DNA of 64,000 nucleotides from Verrucomicrobia bacterium LW23 (GTDB lineage: Bacteria; Verrucomicrobiota; Verrucomicrobiia; Methylacidiphilales; UBA1321), in contig QAZA01000016.1 of the NCBI GenBank assembly GCA_003054695.1, forward strand, positions 1-64,000, read 5' to 3'. Position numbers and translations under genes: made by a program. Numbering within the stretch: the first letter of the stretch is position 1; each line of letters opens with the position of its first letter. The notes under the pieces were generated by a model that searched no databases, was not told the DNA's origin, and was given only the letters and a program-made list of their open reading frames with translations. This document shows, one piece after another, positions 1-7,272 of this stretch.

Positions 1-32
1 TCGTTCTGAGCCAGAATCAAACTCTCCGTAAA
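1..32 (-). rRNA. rrs: 16S rRNA gene, 5' tip only
   Basis: Bases 1-25 are the reverse complement of the universal 16S start (AGAGTTTGATTCTGGCTCAG). The gene is read leftward and leaves the window almost at once. The mature 5' end is placed about 7 bases upstream of AGAGTTTG by analogy with other bacteria. Too little is present for taxonomy. Confidence 0.93.
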
Positions 33-832
33 AATGCCTCACAGGCAGACTCTCTTGCAAGAGACTAACCCCCAAGGACTTTTATAAGAATATTGAGCGC
101 CAGTGTCGGCAAAGACACCAGCCTTCTGACCAATTCCGGTCAATCAACTATTCAAAAGATGCCACGTGGTGTGAAACACAATGGCTCTCAAAAAAATCAA
201 CGTTCCGCACAACTCAAACTTGCTGACTTCACTATCTATCCTTCCATCACCGTTGCAATCCATCCAGCTTCCACAAGCACCGCCCCCTATAGAGGTCAAG
301 CACCCATTTCCACCAGAATCCATGCATCGCATGATTCCATCTCGTTGCCAAAGAACAATAGAAGAGAGCGCAAGCAACCCCAGAAGGTCTTCTCTTTTCG
401 AGAAATTCGCCGTTAGAGACGACGAATAAACCGCTGTTGTTATCTTTCGACAACACCAGCTTGGTGTCTTGCAGCTTTAACCAGCTTCGCTTAATTTCAA
501 AAGTCTTTCAAGACTTTTTTGCTAAACATCTGCCTGTATCGCTTTCTCTCTCGCTTCGCTCGGTGTTTGCCGTTCGAAGTAAAGTGAATGTATTTGATGG
601 AGCGGAAAACGTCAATGGGTTTTTGGGGAATTTTTTGAGGCTCACGCTCTGGAACTCTTTAACTCATTGACAAGCAAGGCCTTCGGTCTGGACGAGGATA
701 TGAGATTTTTGCTCCAGGCGCGAGTTTCCGCCCTGTTTTGTGGCTGGAATGGGCTGTTTTCGCGCCGATTTCCAGTCCGTTGGGCAGAAGAGGATGGGAT
801 CCGAAATCCGACGGTTTGCATGCATCGCTAAG
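33..832. other. rRNA leader and upstream region, no supported gene
   Basis: This stretch lies upstream of the minus-strand 16S gene and is clearly more AT-rich than the rest of the window. It contains short inverted repeats: TCTCTTGCAAGAGA at 51-64, GTGTC/GACAC at 103-118, and a hairpin with a T-run at 499-520. The first two could belong to the pre-16S leader. I could not pick a convincing rrn promoter by eye. Open frames here lack coding character. Confidence 0.6.
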
Positions 833-1408
833 TTATTGTCCGGGAAGGAAATAGACCCACATGCCGGTGGACCCCTGCGCATTCTCCCAGCTGCTGGTGC
901 CGGAATTCCACGTGGCGGATTTCCGGGGCCACGCCACGCTGATCATGGCTCGCCCAGGGCTTCGCCCGTCGGGGGGCGGCGTTATCTCCACCCGCGCCGC
1001 ATAGATCTGATCCGCCTCGGTAAGGGTGGGGTAGCCTCCCGCGGAGAGGTTGGTGAGATCGTACGTGACGGGCGCTCCACCGATCGTCCAGGTAAGTGCG
1101 CCGTAGGGCCCACCGCCCTGGTAAGTGCTTGTGCCTGTGGGGATTCCGGACCGGATGGCGTCGGATATCTGCTCAAGGCAGGAGACGGCGGCGACTTCGT
1201 CGCGCGAGGCCTTCATGGAGTTGAGGCCGCTGAGCATCAGCCCCATAAGCAGCAGCAGGCAAAAGGTGACAAGCCCCAGGGCCAGTGTCACTTCCACCAG
1301 GGAGAATGCAGGGGGCCTGCCGGGTCGGCCTATGCGTCGTACCCGGTGTGGCGCGCGCTGAGGCTGCGACTGCGGTTTATATATTTGCTGGCGTTGGACA
1401 TTCGTCAT
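833..1408 (-). CDS. Type II secretion/pilin-like pseudopilin (Verru_Chthon cassette protein B type)
   Basis: This encodes a 191-aa protein of the type IV pilin/pseudopilin class, normally cleaved and N-methylated by prepilin peptidase and anchored in the inner membrane. The prepilin signature FSLVEVTLALGL, with the conserved Glu at position 5 after the cleavage site, lies near residues 34-46. It is preceded by a basic leader and followed by a hydrophobic helix. The start is set by a strong Shine-Dalgarno (AAGGAGGCGACT before ATG); the frame stays open further upstream but there reads as noise. The long leader and the N-terminal pattern resemble the Verrucomicrobia-specific Verru_Chthon cassette B proteins, which usually sit beside cassette A, C and D genes. 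Those partners are not seen here. Confidence 0.8.
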   Translation of the reverse strand: MTNVQRQQIYKPQSQPQRAPHRVRRIGRPGRPPAFSLVEVTLALGLVTFCLLLLMGLMLSGLNSMKASRDEVAAVSCLEQISDAIRSGIPTGTSTYQGGGPYGALTWTIGGAPVTYDLTNLSAGGYPTLTEADQIYAARVEITPPPDGRSPGRAMISVAWPRKSATWNSGTSSWENAQGSTGMWVYFLPGQ

Positions 1409-1661
1409 AGTCGCCTCCTTTTGCTTGCTGTCCCGCGGTTGGGTTGAAAGATTGCGCGCGGCGCTCCTTACGGCGCGGATGGAAGGTGTGGATAGGAAAA
1501 CAGCTTTCTGCCTCTCTATGATGAGTGAAATGCGCGTGCTTCGCAATCCCCGGTCGGGGCCCACGCCTTCCCGCCCCCCCCCTCGCATCCCCTGTGCCCT
1601 CCCCGGCTGCCACCGCTGGGTGCGTGCCCAGCCTGTAAATGCTGTGCGCCGCGTGGCCGCG
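1409..1661. other. Intergenic region without supported gene
   Basis: These 250 bases separate the GH4 stop from the pseudopilin start. They hold the pseudopilin ribosome-binding site (revcomp of 1409-1420). I see no clear terminator hairpin or other gene. Confidence 0.5.
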
Positions 1662-3134
1662 TTATACGCCGCGCGGCAGCATGTGGCCCACCACCTCGCG
1701 CATCTCGTGAAACATCTGCCAGGCGCGGTCCGTAGGAATACGCACCAAAGGATGTACAAGCATGGCCTGAAAGGCGAGGTCCATATCTCCCTGCAGTGCC
1801 GCCTGCAACACCATGGATTGCTCCGCAACAGCACCCTGTACCAGGCCCAGCACGGGGGCCGGCAGCGGCTGCGCGACGAGAGGCGTGACGCGACCGGCCG
1901 CAAAGTAGGCGTACGTCTCCACCACGGCACCGGCCCGCACCTCGGGCATTTGCCCGGTATTGAGAAGGTTGACATTGGTGCGCATGGTGCGCAGGCCGAG
2001 AAGTGCCTCAATCATTTCCACACCTTCCTCGCCCGAAGGCGAAAGGCCGGCGGTGAATGCGCCGAGACGGGTGGGCGCCTTGCGGCTGCGCTCCAGGCGC
2101 CAGGAGTAAGGGGTGGCGACAACGCCCCAGCGGTGCAGCTCGTCCTCGCTGGTAAGGTACCAGGGCACAAACTCGGCCAGGTGGCGGTCGCCGGCGGCGC
2201 CGAGGGCTCCGAAGCGTCGAAGCAAGTCGCACGCTATCAGGTGCTTGCTATCAAACCAGCGTTGCGCGGCCTTGCCTTCGGCAGCAAAGGCGGAGCCACC
2301 GGTAAAAAAGGAGGGATCGCCCGCAATCGTTTCGCGTAGGCATGCAAGGAGATCGTGCCCGCGCCACGTGGCGCGGGTGGCCCAGGTAAAATGGTTGACG
2401 CCCGCGATTTCCAGCTCGATGTGCGTGCGATTGGGCACCTGCACATGAAACCACTTGTGCACGTGCCCGGCAAGCATGGTCTGAGTGCCGAAGACCTCGT
2501 GGCAGCAGCCGAACGCGCGTATGCCCGGCGCATAGGCGTGAAGCGCCGCCACGCACAGCGCCATGGGATTGGTGTAGTTGATCACCCACGCCTGCGGGCA
2601 ATGCTCCATAATAGCATGCGCAAACCGCTTGTAGATCGGAACCGTGCGCAGCGCCCGGAGGATTCCGCCCGGGCCCGTGGTGTCCCCGACCGTCTGCAAC
2701 ACGCCATAGCGGGCGGGAATCTCCAGGTCCGCAAAACGCATCTCGGTCGGCCCGGGCTCGATGGAGATAACCACAAAATCGGCGCCTTTAAGTGCACGTG
2801 CTATATCATCTTCCACCACAACGTCAAACGTCGTCCGGGCATCCGGGTGCGAGAAGATCTCGCCGGCCAGTTGCACGTTGCGCCGGGCCGCTTCGGTATC
2901 GATATCGTGCAGCACCAGGCGCCCGGTAATCCGGCTGGTCAGCGCCAGATCGGCCATCAACTTGCCGGCCCACTCGCGACTGCCGCCTCCCAGGTACGCA
3001 ATGCGGATGTACGGGCGTGGGCCATGGGCGTCGACAGACCCGGCAAGGGGCGAAGCCTCGGCGCGCGCCGGAGTGTGAGTCGCGCCGTTTGCCGCCTGCC
3101 GTGGAAGGGAAGTGTTTTGCGTGGCAATGTGCAT
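1662..3134 (-). CDS. Glycoside hydrolase family 4 (alpha-galacturonidase/alpha-glucosidase type)
   Basis: This 490-aa GH4 enzyme belongs to the family that cleaves glycosides by an NAD+-dependent redox-elimination mechanism with a divalent metal. The nucleotide-binding loop YLGGGSREWAG is at about 47-57, NYTNP at 186-190, the metal-ligand region CCHEVFG at 210-216 (C211 is the likely ligand) and the second ligand His in GVNHFTW at about 248. CHEVFG points toward the alpha-galacturonidase/LplD-like branch, but substrate cannot be settled by eye. About 42 residues precede the usual family start; no other ATG is available, so either the protein has an extra leader or the start is non-ATG. It is the downstream member of the minus-strand cluster, 64 bp after the GH63-like gene. 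No secretion signal is visible, so it is probably cytoplasmic. Confidence 0.88.
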   Translation of the reverse strand: MHIATQNTSLPRQAANGATHTPARAEASPLAGSVDAHGPRPYIRIAYLGGGSREWAGKLMADLALTSRITGRLVLHDIDTEAARRNVQLAGEIFSHPDARTTFDVVVEDDIARALKGADFVVISIEPGPTEMRFADLEIPARYGVLQTVGDTTGPGGILRALRTVPIYKRFAHAIMEHCPQAWVINYTNPMALCVAALHAYAPGIRAFGCCHEVFGTQTMLAGHVHKWFHVQVPNRTHIELEIAGVNHFTWATRATWRGHDLLACLRETIAGDPSFFTGGSAFAAEGKAAQRWFDSKHLIACDLLRRFGALGAAGDRHLAEFVPWYLTSEDELHRWGVVATPYSWRLERSRKAPTRLGAFTAGLSPSGEEGVEMIEALLGLRTMRTNVNLLNTGQMPEVRAGAVVETYAYFAAGRVTPLVAQPLPAPVLGLVQGAVAEQSMVLQAALQGDMDLAFQAMLVHPLVRIPTDRAWQMFHEMREVVGHMLPRGV

Positions 3135-3198
3135 AGCGTTGATAGCGAATGATTAAGGGATAAAATAGCGAGCAGAAGCAGGAGTGTCCAGAGCCGGA

Positions 3199-4884
3199 TC
3201 AGAACCGCGCAGCGCCGCCATCGCCGGACGAGCGGCGACCGGGGCCAAGCACGAGGTCGACGTAAAGTGTTGTTGTCCAACCATAATCGTGGATGACCTG
3301 GCGGTAACAGTTGGAAGGATTGCAGACACCCTTGCGCAGAAGCGCAGGGGGCTCCAGTTCGCCACGATCGTCGTAATACTCAAAAAAGGTGCCGAAGTTG
3401 CCGCAATGCTTCTCAATCTCTGCAATTGTGCACGTGCGCAATTTCTCGGCGTCGGCATGAAAGCCGTAACGCTCCAAACCTCGAATGATCAACCAGTTGA
3501 TGTTGATCCAGACCGGGCCGCGCCACATATCCGGCGAGTAATGCGCGGCATCCCGACGCGAAATGGACGGAACCGCAAAAGCCGTCGCAAACGCCTCAGG
3601 GTCTGCAAGTTGCGCGGCAAGTTGTTGGGCCTGGGCCTGGGAGGGAGCACCGCATATCAACGGAAGAAAGCCCGCACTGGAAGCCACGGAACTGCGCCGG
3701 TTTTCCGACGGATCGAAATCAAAATAGAAGCCGGATGCCTGGCACCACAGGCGCTCGTTGATAAGCCCACAGATGCGCCCGTGCTGAGCTTGCCAGTAGC
3801 TCTTATTCTCTTGGAGGCCAAGCACTTCCGCAAACTCGGCCAGCACTTCGCATTCGCGGGCGAGGAACGCGTTAAAATCGACCGCATCGAGGGCCTTTGC
3901 GGAGTCGAACCGCGGGGAGTTATCCATGCCGCTCTCGCCGCTGCGGCACACGGGGTCGTCCTCAATGTACCACTCCAGCAGGCCGGCGCCGTCCGTATCG
4001 CGGTGGGCCATATCCCACCGCAAATAGCGTTCCAGGCGGGGAAATACAGCAGCCAGCCAGGTGAGATCAGGATTGAGCTCGTGCACAGCTTTCGCGGCAT
4101 CCGCAAGAACCGGGGGCTGGGTAAACTCCGAAACACTGAGAGGGGACATCCGATGGGCGATGAATCCATCAGCACGCTGGCAATCGAGAACAGCTTCTAT
4201 AAGGTCCCTTGCCAGAACGGGATCCAGATGGCGCCAGCCAACGGCGTGGAAGGCGGAATCCCATAGCCACATGTCCTTGTGCGGCCAGCGATCTGGCGTC
4301 GACCAGCGGTGCCGGATGACGCCTTCGGGCGAGCAGATCTGGCTCTTCATCACCGTAAGCGCCCGCGCTAACGTCTTGCGGCGCAGGGGGCTGCAGTTCT
4401 TGGGAAGTTCCTTCGACTCCAGCCAGGAGGCCCGCGCTGCCATCACTTTGTTCAGGCAAGAATCGACCAAATTCTCCTGAAAATGAGCACGTGCCCCTAA
4501 AAGGGTGCGCCCATTTTTGTGCACGTGTGCAACTGCGGATTCGCCTGAGCTTTCGCGGTCCTTGTAAGCCACCGAAACTTCACCCACCGAGCACGGCCCT
4601 TCGATCAGCAAGTGCCAGGCGTCGAGTACAGCCCCCCGAATGACGGCGCCGTCCTTGCCGGTGTAAGCAAAGTAATCGCCCCCAAACCGAATGGAACCTC
4701 CCGCCCCTGCATCTGTCCCAAACAATATTGTGCACGTGCCCGGCTCGCGTACTTCAATGCCGTCCGGACCCGACACGGTCCGGGCAATCAGACCGTTGGC
4801 GTAGTCGGTTGTTCCGTCGAGGCCGGAGAAACCGATCAGTTGCCCTCGACGCCACTTGTTCCACGTGATGTCCTCAATTCTCAT
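3199..4884 (-). CDS. GH63-like (alpha/alpha)6-barrel glycosidase
   Basis: This is a 561-aa protein without a signal peptide. The C-terminal 400 residues carry the pattern of GH63/trehalase-like (alpha/alpha)6 glycosidases: WLWDSAFHAVGW near 206-217, the substrate-loop motif MDNSPRFD near 320, MWRGPVWININW near 450, and a conserved end with YGWTTTLYVDLVL. The N-terminal 150 residues look like a beta-rich accessory domain. GH63 members act on alpha-glucosides or mannosylglycerate, so a sugar assignment would be guesswork. The gene lies between the secreted GH39-like gene and GH4. It has a CACGTG palindrome directly upstream and several more inside its own coding sequence (see separate entries). 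Confidence 0.8.
   Translation of the reverse strand: MRIEDITWNKWRRGQLIGFSGLDGTTDYANGLIARTVSGPDGIEVREPGTCTILFGTDAGAGGSIRFGGDYFAYTGKDGAVIRGAVLDAWHLLIEGPCSVGEVSVAYKDRESSGESAVAHVHKNGRTLLGARAHFQENLVDSCLNKVMAARASWLESKELPKNCSPLRRKTLARALTVMKSQICSPEGVIRHRWSTPDRWPHKDMWLWDSAFHAVGWRHLDPVLARDLIEAVLDCQRADGFIAHRMSPLSVSEFTQPPVLADAAKAVHELNPDLTWLAAVFPRLERYLRWDMAHRDTDGAGLLEWYIEDDPVCRSGESGMDNSPRFDSAKALDAVDFNAFLARECEVLAEFAEVLGLQENKSYWQAQHGRICGLINERLWCQASGFYFDFDPSENRRSSVASSAGFLPLICGAPSQAQAQQLAAQLADPEAFATAFAVPSISRRDAAHYSPDMWRGPVWININWLIIRGLERYGFHADAEKLRTCTIAEIEKHCGNFGTFFEYYDDRGELEPPALLRKGVCNPSNCYRQVIHDYGWTTTLYVDLVLGPGRRSSGDGGAARF
3424..3443. promoter_or_regulatory. Near-perfect CACGTG palindrome inside the GH63-like gene
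   Basis: AATTGTGCACGTGCGCAATT is a 20-bp inverted repeat with only one mismatched pair, and it matches the palindromes upstream of neighbouring genes. It lies within coding sequence, so it is either an internal operator upstream of GH4 or a coincidence of codons. Confidence 0.4.
4484..4497. promoter_or_regulatory. CACGTG half-conserved site
   Basis: TGAGCACGTGCCCC sits inside the GH63-like gene, 34 bp from the next site. It keeps the GCACGTGC core but the outer arms are weak. Confidence 0.3.
4517..4532. promoter_or_regulatory. CACGTG palindrome inside the GH63-like gene
   Basis: TTGTGCACGTGTGCAA is a 16-bp imperfect palindrome (7 of 8 pairs) of the same pattern as the upstream operators. 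Confidence 0.38.
4727..4740. promoter_or_regulatory. CACGTG site inside the GH63-like gene
   Basis: TATTGTGCACGTGC has one full arm (TTGTGCACGTG). The opposite arm (CCGG) has diverged. Confidence 0.3.
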
Positions 4885-4911
4885 ATCGATGCCGAAGCAG
4901 TACGAAACACA

Positions 4912-4933
4912 ATAATGTGCACGTGAACAATAT
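4912..4933. promoter_or_regulatory. Putative operator upstream of the GH63-like gene
   Basis: An inverted repeat centred on CACGTG (4920-4925) with flanks ATAATGTG and AACAATAT fills most of the 64-bp gap between the GH39-like stop and the GH63-like start, 28 bp upstream of the ATG. The position suits an operator. The binding protein is unknown and not obviously encoded in the window. Confidence 0.5.
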
Positions 4934-4948
4934 GCAAGCCTCTTTTGA

Positions 4949-7219
4949 CTACTTTGCTTCTTCCAGAATCATCCAGGGCCAGAGCCTCGGCCGGTCTTCC
5001 CCAAAGGAGAACAGGGCGCGATTTTTGTCCTCCGAATCGCGGATGGCGAAGCCGCCGCACAATCGAAGGCCTGCCACAGGTTTCGGCATTCCACGCAGAA
5101 GTTTCACAGGCACAGCAACTTCCGCAGTAAAGCCGGTTTCCGTTCTTATCGCCGCCCACTTTACGCCTGAAGTTTCCTCACCCGCTTTTACCTCCAGGGG
5201 AGCGTCAAAATCGGCATTCTCTATCTTCAGCGCCGGAATCACGGCGTCCGCGGCGCCAAAGGGAGCTTTGAAGATGAAGTCGTAGATCTGGGTGGAGCCC
5301 ATGTCGGGCTGGCGGTCGGGCCTTACGCCCAGGCGGTATTCCAGGGCCAGTTTACGCCCCTTTCGTACATCGGTAACCTCCACCGCCGTATAGACATACG
5401 AATCATCCCACGCCATCATTCCCCTCGCCTTTCCCGGTGTCTCGCCAGGTTTGGCCGGCGGAATCTCCACAACGGGCCGCGTCGCCCATTCGTCCAGATT
5501 TCCATCGATTTGCGGCGAAATCCCCAGTTTGGGCACGTGAACACTGAGCGATCGAGGCGACCAGAGATCCGGGTTAAGATCCGACCCGGCTGGTATAACC
5601 GCCTTCACCACGCCTGGGCCGACGCCCTTCAGGTAAACCACATCACCGCTTAGTGCAATATTCGCCACGCCGCCCGGCGTCGCCAGCTTCTTCTCGCGGC
5701 CCATGATATCAATCAGCGTAACCTCCTCGGCGCCAACGGGTATCTTCGCCTGTCGGTCTAACTCGAGGGTCCAGAGCGCCAGTGTATGCGTGTCGCCTTT
5801 ACGAAAAAGCATAGCTCCGATCCCCGGTTCGTACCACATATCTCCCACGAACGTACCGCCATCAATAATACGGGCGCACGCCGCATGAGCCATGACCACC
5901 GGCTTGGGCTGCTGGTTCAGGCGAAAGAATCCGAAAAAGTGCTCGCGCTCGGTAACGTCGTGCTCGCGGTCGGCCATCCAGTGCGGGATGAGCGCCTTTG
6001 CGTCCTCGGCGTAAAGCATCAGCGATTGCCGGGTGGTGCGCTGCGCCTGCACACGCTCACTGACGCTGTGCTTGCGCTTGTCCTGCGGCGCGGTGGACCA
6101 GCCGTATTCAGTGATCCACAGCTCGTATTCCCTGCCCGTGCGTCTCCGTAAAATCTCGCGTTCATTGCGCAAATGCAGGCGGATACGATGCTCCGGCAGC
6201 GGGCTGAAACTATAAGGATGGCTAATCATGATATCCATCCCGTCCATCCCGCCGGCCGCAATAAACTTGCGGCAAAATTCGCCGCCGCCAGGGTCCGCCC
6301 CCACCTTCGCGTTGGGTCGCGCCTCCTTGATTGCTTCGCGGGACATTTTGCACCACTCGGCAAATTCTTCCGCCGACATGTAGCTCCAGACCTCGTTGCC
6401 GATCTCAAAAATCGTCTGCTCCGGCGGAAGCTTCGCAAGCTCCTCTTTCAGCCATTTTTGGTACGGCTCCTTCACCGGCACGCTGCAGCGGGCCCAGCTT
6501 TTCTTCTTCGCGGTCCAGTCCTCTATCGGGCCGTAACGTGTTGCGTCGTAACAGCTTTCGGGGAAGCCCTCCACCTTCATCACGCAGTTCATCTGGTGCC
6601 GCGTCACCAGGTCCACCGTGCTGATGACGCCCGGCTCGGTGCTTGGCCCCTGGTTGAAACTGTGCCGCGTCCATTGCAGGCCAAGTTTCTCGCACGCGGT
6701 TACCACTTTGTCGAGATCCCACACCTCCCCGCGCCGCCACCACACGCCCGGCTTGCCAATCTGGAAGATCTTGAGCCCGAAGCGGTAACCTTCATTTCGC
6801 ACTTGCTCCGCCGTGCGGCTGATGAGGGGTGCGACGCCAAAACTCATCATGGGCGCGGAGGCTTCCGCCGTGCCCACTTTTACTTTCAGGGCAATCTCAT
6901 AATAATTGGGCTCGAGCACACCGAAATCGAGAACGACCTGTCCCGGTTGCTTATCTACCGTTTTGACTGGAACGCGAATCGTCTTTTTCTCCCCAAAGTA
7001 GTCCGTAAGAACAACTTCCGCACTCCCCTCCCCTGCGGGAAAGGCTCTGAGCGCAGCTGTAAAGCGCACCGGTGCGCCCTGATTAAAAAGGTTGCAGTCC
7101 GGAGCCCGCGCAATCTCAACCGTGGGCGCGGCCATCGCCGAAAGAGCCATCAGGCAGCACGCCACGACTGGAGCAAGTCCGATCGCGCGAGAGACGGCCC
7201 GCATTGGGGATTTCAACAT
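4949..7219 (-). CDS. Secreted GH39-like (clan A) glycoside hydrolase with CBM9-like C-terminus
   Basis: This is a 756-aa exported protein. Residues 1-30 form a signal peptide (basic start, hydrophobic core, cleavage after SAMA). Residues 35-125 look like a beta-sandwich. Residues 140-430 form a (beta/alpha)8 clan-A domain with the acid/base candidate E276 in FEIGNEVW and the nucleophile candidate E371 in WITEYGW, typical of GH39 and related families. Residues 580-756 resemble a CBM9-type domain (IDGNLDEWATRPVVEIPPAKP). The start is fixed by AGGAGACTT before ATG. The next gene upstream is a clear paralogue, so the pair arose by duplication. Substrate is unknown; the neighbours suggest plant or host glycans processed outside the cell and passed to GH4 and GH63-like enzymes. 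Confidence 0.82.
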   Translation of the reverse strand: MLKSPMRAVSRAIGLAPVVACCLMALSAMAAPTVEIARAPDCNLFNQGAPVRFTAALRAFPAGEGSAEVVLTDYFGEKKTIRVPVKTVDKQPGQVVLDFGVLEPNYYEIALKVKVGTAEASAPMMSFGVAPLISRTAEQVRNEGYRFGLKIFQIGKPGVWWRRGEVWDLDKVVTACEKLGLQWTRHSFNQGPSTEPGVISTVDLVTRHQMNCVMKVEGFPESCYDATRYGPIEDWTAKKKSWARCSVPVKEPYQKWLKEELAKLPPEQTIFEIGNEVWSYMSAEEFAEWCKMSREAIKEARPNAKVGADPGGGEFCRKFIAAGGMDGMDIMISHPYSFSPLPEHRIRLHLRNEREILRRRTGREYELWITEYGWSTAPQDKRKHSVSERVQAQRTTRQSLMLYAEDAKALIPHWMADREHDVTEREHFFGFFRLNQQPKPVVMAHAACARIIDGGTFVGDMWYEPGIGAMLFRKGDTHTLALWTLELDRQAKIPVGAEEVTLIDIMGREKKLATPGGVANIALSGDVVYLKGVGPGVVKAVIPAGSDLNPDLWSPRSLSVHVPKLGISPQIDGNLDEWATRPVVEIPPAKPGETPGKARGMMAWDDSYVYTAVEVTDVRKGRKLALEYRLGVRPDRQPDMGSTQIYDFIFKAPFGAADAVIPALKIENADFDAPLEVKAGEETSGVKWAAIRTETGFTAEVAVPVKLLRGMPKPVAGLRLCGGFAIRDSEDKNRALFSFGEDRPRLWPWMILEEAK

Positions 7220-7272
7220 AAGTCTCCTGTTACCAGAGTGTTACGGCATCCTTGATGTACGTGCAAGGGAGA

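Noticed and set aside
7250-7266. GATGTACGTGCAAG as another operator
   Set aside because: The core is TACGTG, not CACGTG, and the arms do not match; it sits between the paralogous genes but is too weak.
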